Origin: JAAYJR01 sp964540755
GTDB taxonomy: Bacteria; Bacteroidota; Bacteroidia; Bacteroidales; Prolixibacteraceae
Assembly: GCA_964540755.1 (NCBI GenBank)
Contig: CAZIOB010000104.1
Span: forward strand, 1 to 64,000
Direction: 5' to 3'
DNA: 64,000 bases
The translations under genes and the position numbers were made by a program. The stretch's first letter is position 1; every line of letters begins with the position of its first letter. Below are positions 42,283-52,404 of this stretch, piece after piece. A model generated the notes under the pieces. It did not search any database, was not told the DNA's origin, and saw nothing but the letters and a program-made list of their open reading frames with translations.

Positions 42283-45200
42283 TTAGTTATCTTGTAATCC
42301 CAGCGCCTCTTTTATCCCGGAGAATAATGTTTTCCACCAGTAGTTTATTATGGACCTCCGGCTGTCACGGTCATATGTGACCGAAACGGTATCCGGCCTG
42401 TTACCTTTGGGATATTTTGAGTTCAGTACAAAATTATTTGCCCAGAATGAAGCAAACCTGGCCTTTTGAAGAACAGGACTGTTATATTCATGAATTGCGA
42501 TTTTCAGATCCTCATAATTTATATTCATAAACAATACGGAAGAGTTCTCGTCGGCTGAAATTTTAAAATCCAGTAAGTTAAGATAGCCGTTTTCAACAGA
42601 TATCGGCTCTGCTTTAGTTAACATAACATTTATCGGCTCAAGTTTCATTGGTTCAAGGGATCCCTCTATAGTATGCTTATATCCCGGAGCTGAAAGATCA
42701 AAATTAATACGGGCCGACAGCATGGCGTGATTAAATAACCTGGTGTTGGCATTAATAATGAAATGGCTGTTGTCCTGAATAATTTCAGGTATATTTGATA
42801 AACCGCCGCCATTCAGCGTCATATCTTCAAATTTAACATATCCGGGCTCATCATGAATACTCATTAATTCACTATATATCAGACAAGATGGCCTGAGCAG
42901 CACAGAGTCAAAAAGAAAATGCTGGTCAGTCTGCTTTAAAAGATCCTGCGGCCAGGGCGGACGCTGATCCGGATTCAAAGGGTAACGCTTATTCCTGTAT
43001 ATTTTAAGAACTGAAGGCCCCAGCTCTAAAAGACCTGCAACCAAAATATTATCCTGTAACCATTTTTTCTCATCAATGTCTCTGAGTGTCACATAAGAAA
43101 TTTCAGTATTGACAATATCGGTCTGGTATCCATCCGTATTCGGGCTTTTACCTTTTTCCATGGCCGGATTAATTCCCAGGTTTATAAGAAGGAGATCATG
43201 CCCGGTTGAATTATACACCATTGAGTCTGCTGTAAAAGTGTATCGGCCGTCTTTACTTTGCTTTACCAGATTAGTGGTTGAGATTTCAAATTCTCCTGAG
43301 TTAAGCAGGTTAGAGGGTGATTTGTTTTTACTTATGAGGATATCTTTAAAGTTGAGGTTAAAATTATTATCAAAAAGCTGTTTCCTGAGCCAGTTAAAAT
43401 TCAGTTTTAAATTATTAAAAGAGAGGTTATTTATTTTAATCTGTTCTGTAAGTGTTTCTATAAAGGGATAAAGATCAAGAGTCTGTATGAATTTCAGTGT
43501 ATCACCTTTAAGTTCCTGGTTTATTTTAATATCAATATCAGGATTATTAACTGTTATTGTGTTAAAATTAAAGTGGTTATCATCAATTGCAGCTGGAAGG
43601 TCAAACTCATTAAATTTAATTTCCGGTAAATATATATTAAAATGATTCTCCTTTTCCGAAGGCATGAAAGGTTCCACTTTAAGTCCTGTAAACTCAATTC
43701 CCTGCTTATCCCGGTTGTAACGCAGTTCTTCAATTGAAAAATTGTGTTTTTTCTTAAGAGGTATTCTGAAGTCATAAATATTCAGTAAAATATTATTGCT
43801 GCTTATTCCCGCATTATTATTCCTGTTATTCTTTATGACAACAGAAGGCATTGACAGGTCGAAACGGAAGTTGGCAGAGGCTTTATTCTTGATTCCCCGG
43901 GATTCATAAGTAATTACTTTTCCACCGGTAAGTTTGAGCTCACCCAGTCTCAGAGAATCTATAATTTTTGGGAAAGGTATTTTATATTTATTCAAATCCA
44001 AAAATTTTCTTCCCTGTTTTTCAATAAAAACTTCTATACCCGGGGTGACCAGCTCCAGTTTGTCAAATTCAGGTTTATGCAGATAATATGCTTTCTGAAA
44101 ATCAAAATCCGATATTTTTATTTGGGGTATTGCAATCTTAAATTTTACAGGAAGCTGTTCATAATTATCAGAGGTAATCAAAGGATAGAGATGAGCATCG
44201 CTCACTGTCAGCCTCGATTCAGCAGAAGAGATATTAATTTTACCCGTTTTAAGAACATGCACGCCATCAGATAATTCGAACTGTTGATCATTTATCGTTA
44301 AATTAAAGTTATCAGAAAACAGGAGCCGTTGTTTTTCCAATTCTTTATTATTAAGTCTGAACCTGTTCAATGATGCTGAAAACTCATTATCGAAAGAGAT
44401 TGTTTTTCCTTTGCCTGTATGATTAATCCATGTCAGTTTCCCGTTAGCAACTGAAAAACTATCAATGTCAAAGTCTTCTATATAATTAAAGAGTAACTGC
44501 CAGAACTCGGTTAATTCTATTTTACCCTTTGCTGCCCTCAGTGTTCCAAAATTTTCAAAATAGATAAGAGGGCGGGAGATATTGAATTGTGAGATTTTAA
44601 GCTTTTTGTGAAAAAATGCATTACGAAGGTCTATTCCGTCAAGATTAATAAGAGGGACAGAAATATTAAAAAGTTCTGACCTGTTATATTTCTGTATTGT
44701 TTCATAATTAATGTTTTCTGCAACAGGTGAAAGCTTAAGATTTTCAATTTGTACATTTTGGTTCAGGCTTGAGATTGCTATTTTTTTTATATCAATTTTA
44801 TGCAGATTATCGATTAATTTCAGCTGATAATTTGAAAAAAGCATGTCGAGGGCAGTAGCATAAAAAAATTTATCAGTTCTTTTCACACTTGCTGAGTCAA
44901 GAGTGAAATCAGTCAGGCTGAAATCAAAATCAGTCTCAAAATAACCCTGTACCTTTTTATCGTAACGGTTCTGGATGTTTAGCTTCCCTTTCTCTATATA
45001 TACAAGGTTAGAATATACTCCAAGCAGATAATCCGTCACCAGTTCGAAAAGCAGTCCCGCATCATTCATCTCTTTTGTTTTCTTTAAGTCAAGATGATAT
45101 TGCAGATGCACATCCGGTTTCGTGATTTTAATTTTGGAGACCGGTAGTATGCGTTTATGATACAAGCTCAGAAAGTCTGCGTTCTCAATATTGACTTCGT

Positions 45201-46551
45201 CGCATTCGATATTTACTTCAGTACGTGTTGTACTATTTCCGGGAGTTATGGGTTGAATATCTATTTTCCTGACAAACAGCTGATTGGAAAAAGTTGAGAC
45301 AAATAATGAATCAGCCCTGAAACTATGGTGGTTATCTTCAAGACGGAGATAGTATCCGTCCACCTGCATTTCAAGGTTATCGGCATGGAACATTTTATTA
45401 AGGTCCACGGCTGATGTTGAGTCCAGTTCAAATCCTCTCAGTTCAATGTCAATAGATTTAAATTGCTGTTGATATTCATTTAATTCAGGCTGTTTGTAAA
45501 TTTCAAGGTTTGCTCCGGTGAGGAGAAAGGTATCTACAACCATTTTGGTAAATTGATTACAGACAAGTGTATATAAATCAAAGTTATTTATATCCTCTAT
45601 ATTAAGCTGGTTATATATTTCTTTACGGAAGAATTTAATAACAGGATTTTTAAATTCAAGGAACCTGATACTCAGTGAGTCCTTCATTGTAAATCGTGTT
45701 AAGCTTCGGCTCTTAAGGAATACTTCCGGGACATAAACTTCGAAAAGATTTTTTTTTGTACTGCTGTACAAGGGGTTGAGCTTAAATCCCCATGCCCTTA
45801 TGCCGGAGGTTTTTAAAGAATAGGCGAGGGTGTCGATAGTGAGCACATGCAAACTGTCACCCATATCGTTTTTGAAATCATTCATTCTGATAACGACATC
45901 ATCAGTTTTAAAAAAATCTGTCTCATTGCTGATCATTGATTTTCCGGTATGGAATCCCATAATGTCAACAGAGACACGGGTTGCGTGTGATATTAAGTTT
46001 GAATCGCCAATAGCGCTGTAAAAGCTAAAATCAGCTTCCTCAAGTTCAATTTTCTTTATTGTTATTTCACCGGCAGATTTAAGAAGAGGTTTTATTTTTG
46101 AAATAATTTCAGAGGTGATCTGCAAAGAATCAGTTCCAATAAGCTCCCGCCCTTCCAGTTTAAATGACGGCTGTTTGATTTTCACCAGATCACAATTAAA
46201 TTTTATCTCTTTAAAAAACAGGTTCCGCGATATATTTTCCAGTCTTATCCGTGCAGCTGAAAATGTGTAAAGTGCTTTTTCACTGTTTCCTTTCTGTCTG
46301 AAGGCAGGTTTGTAGGGTATTAGTTTTACATTATTAAAGTTAAAAGAAAACGGGAAGAGTTCGCTTTCAATTTTTTCAATTGTCAGAGTATAAGTACCCC
46401 CGGATCTTTTTTTTACATATTCTGACAGATAGCCTGACAAACAAGATGGAATAATGAACCAGAGTATTGTAAATGCCCCGATAATTACCAGGAAACCTGA
46501 TATGGCATACATCCATTTAATAGATTTTATTTTGACTTTTTTTTGCGCCAT
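42283..46551 (-). CDS. Giant AsmA-like envelope protein, 1422 residues
   Basis: One N-terminal membrane helix (about 12-35, MYAISGFLVIIGAFTILWFII) is followed by a very long periplasmic part made of beta-strand-rich segments, with repeating patterns such as KIKKIELEEADFSFYS, FKNPVIKFF, INIENADFLSLY and LGELKLTGGKVITYES. The overall look is that of AsmA/TamB-like bridge proteins, whose beta groove spans the periplasm and carries phospholipids or assists outer-membrane assembly. No catalytic site or C-terminal translocation domain is obvious. A partner protein is not adjacent. In this phylum, proteins of this kind occur as uncharacterised large hypothetical proteins; the family call is from fold appearance only. 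Confidence 0.7.
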   Translation of the reverse strand: MAQKKVKIKSIKWMYAISGFLVIIGAFTILWFIIPSCLSGYLSEYVKKRSGGTYTLTIEKIESELFPFSFNFNNVKLIPYKPAFRQKGNSEKALYTFSAARIRLENISRNLFFKEIKFNCDLVKIKQPSFKLEGRELIGTDSLQITSEIISKIKPLLKSAGEITIKKIELEEADFSFYSAIGDSNLISHATRVSVDIMGFHTGKSMISNETDFFKTDDVVIRMNDFKNDMGDSLHVLTIDTLAYSLKTSGIRAWGFKLNPLYSSTKKNLFEVYVPEVFLKSRSLTRFTMKDSLSIRFLEFKNPVIKFFRKEIYNQLNIEDINNFDLYTLVCNQFTKMVVDTFLLTGANLEIYKQPELNEYQQQFKSIDIELRGFELDSTSAVDLNKMFHADNLEMQVDGYYLRLEDNHHSFRADSLFVSTFSNQLFVRKIDIQPITPGNSTTRTEVNIECDEVNIENADFLSLYHKRILPVSKIKITKPDVHLQYHLDLKKTKEMNDAGLLFELVTDYLLGVYSNLVYIEKGKLNIQNRYDKKVQGYFETDFDFSLTDFTLDSASVKRTDKFFYATALDMLFSNYQLKLIDNLHKIDIKKIAISSLNQNVQIENLKLSPVAENINYETIQKYNRSELFNISVPLINLDGIDLRNAFFHKKLKISQFNISRPLIYFENFGTLRAAKGKIELTEFWQLLFNYIEDFDIDSFSVANGKLTWINHTGKGKTISFDNEFSASLNRFRLNNKELEKQRLLFSDNFNLTINDQQFELSDGVHVLKTGKINISSAESRLTVSDAHLYPLITSDNYEQLPVKFKIAIPQIKISDFDFQKAYYLHKPEFDKLELVTPGIEVFIEKQGRKFLDLNKYKIPFPKIIDSLRLGELKLTGGKVITYESRGIKNKASANFRFDLSMPSVVIKNNRNNNAGISSNNILLNIYDFRIPLKKKHNFSIEELRYNRDKQGIEFTGLKVEPFMPSEKENHFNIYLPEIKFNEFDLPAAIDDNHFNFNTITVNNPDIDIKINQELKGDTLKFIQTLDLYPFIETLTEQIKINNLSFNNLKLNFNWLRKQLFDNNFNLNFKDILISKNKSPSNLLNSGEFEISTTNLVKQSKDGRYTFTADSMVYNSTGHDLLLINLGINPAMEKGKSPNTDGYQTDIVNTEISYVTLRDIDEKKWLQDNILVAGLLELGPSVLKIYRNKRYPLNPDQRPPWPQDLLKQTDQHFLFDSVLLRPSCLIYSELMSIHDEPGYVKFEDMTLNGGGLSNIPEIIQDNSHFIINANTRLFNHAMLSARINFDLSAPGYKHTIEGSLEPMKLEPINVMLTKAEPISVENGYLNLLDFKISADENSSVLFMNINYEDLKIAIHEYNSPVLQKARFASFWANNFVLNSKYPKGNRPDTVSVTYDRDSRRSIINYWWKTLFSGIKEALGLQDN

Positions 46552-46941
46552 ACTACGACTGGTAATTTTTTACCTAAAGATAGATGATTTTTTAATATTT
46601 GTTTTTTCAGGATTATTGTACAGCCTAAAAATTAAATAACTCACTTGTTTGTTTTATCTAAAAAACTTTTAACAGTAAATTAAATTGTTATTTTTGTATA
46701 TAAATATTATCTGCGGCTAATTGTTATGAAACTGATATTTACTTTCATTGTCTGGTTAAGTGATAGTTTCAAATTAAAAGCAAGTCCGGCAAAAATTATG
46801 CTGATAACAGGTGTTCATTGTTTTATATACAAAGCTGTTTTTTGTAATGCCGTTTACCATGAGGGTATAAAGTAAGTAAGGAGGCAAAAAATTTGATTGA
46901 ACCAATTAATTATTAATTAATATAATTTTAAAATCATTTTT
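46552..46941. other. 390-bp gap with a possible promoter for the MFS gene
   Basis: TATTTTTG (46689-46696) preceded 18 bp upstream by TTTT could be a promoter, with a leader of about 240 bases. A 49-codon frame (46726-46875) starts within the leader but has no supporting features. Confidence 0.4.
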
Positions 46942-48162
46942 ATGGAAAAATTAAAGCGATTAATGTTATTCAATGCCAGTTGTCTGGCCCTTGTTGTAAC
47001 AGCACTTACATTTGGTACCCGTGGCGGTTTTATCACTCCATGGATGGATGAATTTCAGTTAACAGGAGCCCAGGTTGGCTGGATTGTCGGAACAGCCTTC
47101 TGGGGATTCACACTTGCAATGGTTATATTCGGACCCCTGGTTGATGTGATGGGTATAGGAAGAGTAATAGCCGTTGCTTTTGCCTGTCATGTTATCGGAC
47201 TGGTAATGACCATTTTTGCCAATGGTTTCTGGACACTTTTCTTTTCAACGATGTTCATAGGAATTGCCAATGGGAGTGTTGAAGCTGCCTGTAATCCTCT
47301 TATCACGGCTCTCTATCCGAATGACAAAACAGCAAAGCTCAACCGTTTCCATATGTGGTTCCCGGCGGGAATTGTGTTTGGAGGACTGCTTGTTTACTTT
47401 TTTGCCAAAATCGGATGGGACTGGAGAATACAAACTGCTGTGATGTTATTGCCGACCCTGGGGTACGGACTGATGTTTATTGGCAGAAAATTTCCGGAAA
47501 CAGAACGTGTATCTTCCGGCGCTTCTTATAAGGATATGCTTAAGGCATGCGTTTCCCCGCTGTTCCTTTTAATGGCATTCTTTATGATCTTCACTGCAGC
47601 CACTGAGCTGGGCACTAACCAATGGATAGCTGCACTTTTTAATCATTCAGTGGATAAATTGTTTGGAGCCGGCCTCAGCTCAATACTTATTTTGGTCTGG
47701 ATATCTGCAGTTATGGCTATTGCTCGTCTTCTTGCCGGTCCGGTCGTTCACCGGCTTTCCGGAATAGGTGTGTTATTATTCTCTGCTGTTTTTTCGGGAA
47801 TAGGCCTCTATCTGATGAGTATCTCCTCCGGAATAATACTGTTTGCAGCGGCCACAGTTTTTGCCATTGGCGTTGCTTATTTCTGGCCGAATATGCTGGG
47901 TGTTGTTGCTGAAAAAGTTCCTACCAGCGGTGCTTTGGGACTTGCCATTATGGGAGGTATCGGATTTTTGGGCGGAGCCATTGCCCAGCCTGTATTGGGA
48001 AGGATATATGACGTTCAGATGTTAAAATTTGGAAATGACCTGCAGGCAGGGGCAGCCACACTGCAATATGTTATTATAGTTACTGTTTTTCTTACATTGG
48101 GATTCTTATATCTATTCCTTAAATATAGAAAGGATGAGCCGGCAAAGACTGAAAAGGCTTAA
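46942..48162 (+). CDS. Major facilitator superfamily transporter
   Basis: The 406-residue protein has twelve hydrophobic segments. The first shows TFGTRGGFITPWMDEFQLTGAQVGWIVG, and the loop between helices 2 and 3 has GPLVDVMGIGRV, the MFS A-motif region. A long central loop (about 180-205, RKFPETERVSSGASYKDM) links the halves. The acceptor-like FSTMFIGIANGSVEAACNPLIT is typical of sugar or oligosaccharide members near FucP. The substrate is unknown. It lies alone, convergent with the ornithine carbamoyltransferase gene, 25 bp apart. Confidence 0.92.
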   Translation: MEKLKRLMLFNASCLALVVTALTFGTRGGFITPWMDEFQLTGAQVGWIVGTAFWGFTLAMVIFGPLVDVMGIGRVIAVAFACHVIGLVMTIFANGFWTLFFSTMFIGIANGSVEAACNPLITALYPNDKTAKLNRFHMWFPAGIVFGGLLVYFFAKIGWDWRIQTAVMLLPTLGYGLMFIGRKFPETERVSSGASYKDMLKACVSPLFLLMAFFMIFTAATELGTNQWIAALFNHSVDKLFGAGLSSILILVWISAVMAIARLLAGPVVHRLSGIGVLLFSAVFSGIGLYLMSISSGIILFAAATVFAIGVAYFWPNMLGVVAEKVPTSGALGLAIMGGIGFLGGAIAQPVLGRIYDVQMLKFGNDLQAGAATLQYVIIVTVFLTLGFLYLFLKYRKDEPAKTEKA

Positions 48163-48187
48163 ACAACCGGATAATTATCAATAAGGA

Positions 48188-49180
48188 TCAGGTCAGTGTG
48201 GCTATCATTACTGCTTTTATAGTATGTAAGCGATTTTCTGCCTGATCAAAAACTATTGAATGAGGGCCCTCAAACACATTTTCGGTTACCTCCATTGAAG
48301 ATAAGCCAAACCCGGAGAAGATTTCATTTCCAAGTTTGGTTTTTGTATTATGCATCGCAGGCAGGCAATGCATAAATTTTACGTTTGGATTATTAGTAAG
48401 TTTAACAGTTTGTTCATTAATCTGAAATGGTTGGAGCAGACTGATGCGTTCATGCCATTTTTCAGCCGGTTCGCCCATAGAAACCCATACGTCGGTATAA
48501 AGAAAGTCACAATCTTTTACTGCATCCTCAATTTTATCGGTCAGCAGGATCTTAGCGCCGCTTACTCCGGCAATCTCCCTGCATTGTTGCTGCAGTTTTC
48601 CGGATGGCATGCAATCATTTGGAGCAGCGGCCCTGAAGTCCATCCCCATTTTAGCAGCTCCTATCAACAGGGAGTTTCCCATGTTATTATGAGCATCACC
48701 AAGGTAACAGAATTTAATTTCAGATAAAGGTTTGCCTGAATATTCCTGCATTGTAAGAAAGTCGGCAAGCACCTGTGTGGGATGAAATTCATTGGTTAGT
48801 CCGTTCCACACCGGAACGCCTGAGTATTTGCCTAAATCTTCAACTGTGCTTTGGCTGAATCCTCTGTATCCTATCCCGTCGTAAAAGCGACCTAAAACAC
48901 GTGCCGTATCTTTTATAGTCTCTTTATATCCTGTCTGTGATTCAGAAGGCCCCAGAAAAGTAACATTTGCCCCCTGGTCGAAACATGCAACCTCAAAGGC
49001 ACAGCGTGTCCGGGTGGATGTTTTTTCAAATATCAGGACTATGTTTTTATTATTCAGAATTTTTTGTTCCGATTTTTCACGCCTTGATCTCTTAAGGGAG
49101 AGCGACAATTCCAGCAGGTATGATATTTCTTCAGATGAGAAATCAAGTAAAGTGAGAAAATTCCTGTTTTTAAGTTTCAT
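48188..49180 (-). CDS. Ornithine carbamoyltransferase
   Basis: The 330-residue enzyme has the carbamoyl-phosphate loop STRTR (55-59) and YRGFSQ. The ornithine-specific SMG loop is present in DVWVSMGEP (about 227-235), and HCLPAMHN near residue 270 gives the ornithine-side Cys. The SMG loop separates it from the acetyl- and succinylornithine transcarbamoylases that many Bacteroidetes use for arginine synthesis. It may therefore be argF or the catabolic arcB. No other arginine gene is near, so the direction is not settled. Confidence 0.92.
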   Translation of the reverse strand: MKLKNRNFLTLLDFSSEEISYLLELSLSLKRSRREKSEQKILNNKNIVLIFEKTSTRTRCAFEVACFDQGANVTFLGPSESQTGYKETIKDTARVLGRFYDGIGYRGFSQSTVEDLGKYSGVPVWNGLTNEFHPTQVLADFLTMQEYSGKPLSEIKFCYLGDAHNNMGNSLLIGAAKMGMDFRAAAPNDCMPSGKLQQQCREIAGVSGAKILLTDKIEDAVKDCDFLYTDVWVSMGEPAEKWHERISLLQPFQINEQTVKLTNNPNVKFMHCLPAMHNTKTKLGNEIFSGFGLSSMEVTENVFEGPHSIVFDQAENRLHTIKAVMIATLT

Positions 49181-49243
49181 GGGAATATAATTTTTTAATG
49201 CATTTATTCAGTCAGATCTGTATCCTGATATTTTTTCCGATAA

Positions 49244-49251
49244 CAAACATA
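49244..49251 (-). promoter_or_regulatory. -7 element upstream of the transcarbamoylase gene
   Basis: The minus strand reads TATGTTTG, matching TAnnTTTG, about 64 bases before the ATG at 49180. The -33 box is not evident. Confidence 0.35.
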
Positions 49252-49329
49252 AAAAAATACTGTGAATAACATTATCGGGTTATGATGATTTTCCATGTTT
49301 AAATGACATACATAACCTGATTTTTTAGT

Positions 49330-49337
49330 TAAATTTG
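49330..49337 (+). promoter_or_regulatory. -7 element of the probable ftsK promoter
   Basis: TAAATTTG matches TAnnTTTG and lies 28 bases before the ATG at 49365. A good -33 box is not seen. Confidence 0.45.
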
Positions 49338-49364
49338 CAGATATTTTAACAGGAAAAACTTTTT

Positions 49365-51743
49365 ATGGCATTGAAAAGGAATAGATCCGGCAATACACGC
49401 AGGAAAAAAGGAAGCTCGAACAGAACATTATTTAATAATGAAAAATTCAGGTTTTTGTCGGGCATTTTCCTTTTGTTAATTGCTGCATACCTGTTGATAG
49501 CCTTTATCTCTTTTCTTTTTTATGGTGCAGCTGATCAGAGCAGCCTGGATTTGCCATGGAGAAAATTAATCCTGAATTCTGATATTAATGTTTATAACAA
49601 AGCTGGCAAAACAGGCGCTTATCTCTCCGAGGTAATTATTAACAGAGGCTTTGGATTTGCTTCATTTATATTTATTTATTTGTTGGTAATAAGCGGGTTG
49701 AAAATTTTAAACAGCAAACTGGTCAGGTTTCGAAGGAATTTTTTCTACAGTATTTTTTTATTAGTTTGGATTTCTGTCCTGGCAGGATTTGTATTTCCTA
49801 AGACAGATGCCTCTTCATTTATGTATCCCGGTGGACTATACGGATTTGTCATAAGTAACTGGTTAACTTCGTTAGTGGGGAAGCCGGGGGTAGTAATTAT
49901 CCTTTTTATTTCGCTATTCACTGTAATTATTGGTCGTTTTGAAAAAGCATATTCTTTTATTAAGGGCTTATTCAGGAAGAAACAGCATGAAAGTGTATTC
50001 CCCGAAACTGAGGAAAAGGAAGGGGAACCTGATTATGAAGACTCTGTCTCTAAAGTTATTGAAGAAGATGATGATGTAGTCAAAGCGATTTTTGATCCTG
50101 ATTCCGGGGATGAGCCGGATATACGGGAAGAGCAAAAAATCAATGCTGACAATGAAAATACGGAAGGCGATCTGAAACTTACCATTCACCAGAAGACAGA
50201 AGAGGAGGAAGCAGATGAATTTGGAGAAAATGAATGGGAGGATTATGATCCTACTCTCGAACTGTCAAATTACAAATTCCCGACATTTGATCTTCTTGAA
50301 GACCATAGTTCGGAAAATGCGGAGGTAAGTAACGAAGAACTTATTGCCAATAAGAACAAGATTGTTGAAACTCTGCGTCATTATAAGATTGAAATTACAA
50401 AGATACGTGCGACTATAGGTCCTACCATCACACTTTATGAGATAGTACCTGCTCCCGGTATCCGCATAGCAAAAATCAAAAATCTGGAAGATGACATTGC
50501 CCTTAGTCTTGCAGCGCTTGGAATACGTATTATAGCCCCTATACCTGGCCGGGGCACTATCGGAATCGAAGTCCCAAACCAGAACCCTGAGATAGTGTCT
50601 ATGAGGTCAATATTGGGATCCAGGAAATTTCAGGAGAGTATGGCTGAGCTGCCTGTAGCATTAGGAAAGACCATTTCAAATGAGACATATATGTTTGATC
50701 TGGCGAAAATGCCACATATACTGGTTGCAGGTGCAACAGGCCAGGGCAAATCGGTAGGTATAAATGTAATAATAACTTCCCTGCTATATAAGAAACATCC
50801 GTCCCAGCTTAAGTTTATCTTTGTCGATCCCAAAAAAGTTGAGCTTACACTCTATTCAGCGCTTGAAAAACATTATCTGGCCAAACTGCCTGATCAGGAT
50901 GAACCGGTTATTACTGATATTCAGAAAGTAAAGTACACATTGAATTCAATCAATGTTGAAATGGATATGCGTTATGATCTGCTTAAGAGAGCACATTCCA
51001 GGAATGTTAAGGAGTACAATAAAAAATTTATCCATCGGAAGCTTAATCCTGAAAAGGGCCACAGGTTCCTGCCATACATAGTTATGGTAATTGATGAATT
51101 TGCTGACCTGATAATGACAGCAGGAAAAGAAATAGAATTACCTATTGCCCGTATTGCACAGCTTGCAAGGGCAGTGGGTATTCATATGATAATTGCCACT
51201 CAGCGGCCGTCAACCAATATTATTACTGGTGTGATCAAAGCGAATTTCCCGGCCCGTATTGCTTTTAAAGTTGCTTCTATGATTGATTCAAGAACTATTC
51301 TCGATACACCCGGAGCAAACCAGCTTGTAGGGAAGGGGGATATGCTGATTTCATCGGGAGGGGAGATGATACGTGTTCAATGTGCTTTTGTTGATACTTC
51401 AGAAGTAGAGCAAATTTGCGCTTTTATCGGTGAACAGCAAGGGTATCCGACTGCTTTTATGCTTCCCGAATATCAGGAAGATGAGGAAGGTATGCCGGGT
51501 GAGGCTGATTTAAACAATCGTGATGAATTATTTAATGATGCAGCAAGGGTTGTGGTGATCAATCAGATGGGCTCAACATCGATGATCCAGAGAAAATTTT
51601 CTATAGGATACAACAGGGCAGGGCGCATTATGGATCAGCTTGAAAGGGCAGGAGTCGTTGGTCCCAGCGAAGGAAGCAAGGCGCGGCAGGTACTTATTCA
51701 CGATGAGTATAGTTTGGAACAATTATTGAATAGCTTAAATTAA
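49365..51743 (+). CDS. ftsK: DNA translocase FtsK/SpoIIIE
   Basis: The 792-residue protein has four N-terminal membrane segments (about 30-54, 95-112, 126-144, 174-192) and an acidic linker (about 213-295). The C-terminal motor follows, with Walker A GATGQGKS (456-463), Walker B MVIDEFAD and the downstream IARIAQLARAVGIHMIIATQRPS helicase-like block. The last 65 residues form the gamma domain (MGSTSMIQRKFSIGYNRAGRIM), which reads orienting sequences. FtsK pumps chromosome termini through the division septum and activates XerCD. xerD is 1.2 kb downstream. The lolA-like gene begins 10 bp after its stop. Confidence 0.97.
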   Translation: MALKRNRSGNTRRKKGSSNRTLFNNEKFRFLSGIFLLLIAAYLLIAFISFLFYGAADQSSLDLPWRKLILNSDINVYNKAGKTGAYLSEVIINRGFGFASFIFIYLLVISGLKILNSKLVRFRRNFFYSIFLLVWISVLAGFVFPKTDASSFMYPGGLYGFVISNWLTSLVGKPGVVIILFISLFTVIIGRFEKAYSFIKGLFRKKQHESVFPETEEKEGEPDYEDSVSKVIEEDDDVVKAIFDPDSGDEPDIREEQKINADNENTEGDLKLTIHQKTEEEEADEFGENEWEDYDPTLELSNYKFPTFDLLEDHSSENAEVSNEELIANKNKIVETLRHYKIEITKIRATIGPTITLYEIVPAPGIRIAKIKNLEDDIALSLAALGIRIIAPIPGRGTIGIEVPNQNPEIVSMRSILGSRKFQESMAELPVALGKTISNETYMFDLAKMPHILVAGATGQGKSVGINVIITSLLYKKHPSQLKFIFVDPKKVELTLYSALEKHYLAKLPDQDEPVITDIQKVKYTLNSINVEMDMRYDLLKRAHSRNVKEYNKKFIHRKLNPEKGHRFLPYIVMVIDEFADLIMTAGKEIELPIARIAQLARAVGIHMIIATQRPSTNIITGVIKANFPARIAFKVASMIDSRTILDTPGANQLVGKGDMLISSGGEMIRVQCAFVDTSEVEQICAFIGEQQGYPTAFMLPEYQEDEEGMPGEADLNNRDELFNDAARVVVINQMGSTSMIQRKFSIGYNRAGRIMDQLERAGVVGPSEGSKARQVLIHDEYSLEQLLNSLN

Positions 51744-51753
51744 AGATTGAAAA

Positions 51754-52404
51754 ATGAGAAGATTATTTGTGGCGGGATTAGCCTTGGTTTTTGTTCTTTG
51801 CGCCGGGGCTCAGGATAATACGAAAGCAGACCAGATATTGGATGAAGTGAGCCAAAAGAGCAGGTCCTTTAAAAATATATCTGCCGAGTTTGTTTTTACA
51901 ATGGAAAATAAGGAGATGGAAATAAACGAAAAGAATGAAGGTTCCATTAAAATCAATGGTGAAAAATATGTTGTCAGTCTTCCGGGAATAGGCTTAAAGG
52001 TTATATCTGACGGAACCACCGTATGGAATTATATGGAAGACGGTAATCAGGTCACTATTACTAATCAGGGAAATGGGAATAATGAATTAATGGACCCGTC
52101 ATCTATATTCACTATTTATGAAAAGAATTTCAGATCAAAATACATAGGAGAGAAGAAAACGGGAAATAAAATTTTATATCAAATCGAACTTTATCCGGAT
52201 AATAAGGAACATGATATTTCTAAGATAGCTCTATTCATTAATAAAGAATCGATGATGCTGGATTCAGCAGCCTTTTATGGCAACGATGGCAATTTATATG
52301 GTATTGAAGTTAAACAGATAGAAACAGATTTGAATTTGCCTGATTCATTTTTTGTTTTCGACTCCGGCAAATATGGCGATATTGAGATTATTGATTTTCG
52401 TTAA
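51754..52404 (+). CDS. LolA-like outer-membrane lipoprotein carrier
   Basis: The 216-residue protein has a signal peptide (about 1-20, ending CAGAQ). The body resembles LolA: ISAEFVFTMENKEMEIN near the N terminus, GTVWNYMEDGNQVTIT, and the late LPDSFFVFDSGKYGDIEIIDFR. LolA picks up lipoproteins from the inner membrane and carries them through the periplasm. It directly follows ftsK, an order seen in many Bacteroidetes. Its last 17 bases overlap the convergent aroQ gene. Confidence 0.9.
   Translation: MRRLFVAGLALVFVLCAGAQDNTKADQILDEVSQKSRSFKNISAEFVFTMENKEMEINEKNEGSIKINGEKYVVSLPGIGLKVISDGTTVWNYMEDGNQVTITNQGNGNNELMDPSSIFTIYEKNFRSKYIGEKKTGNKILYQIELYPDNKEHDISKIALFINKESMMLDSAAFYGNDGNLYGIEVKQIETDLNLPDSFFVFDSGKYGDIEIIDFR

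Noticed and set aside
46726..46875. 49-codon frame in the leader of the MFS gene
   Set aside because: No signal, domain or ribosome site; only a frame between stops.
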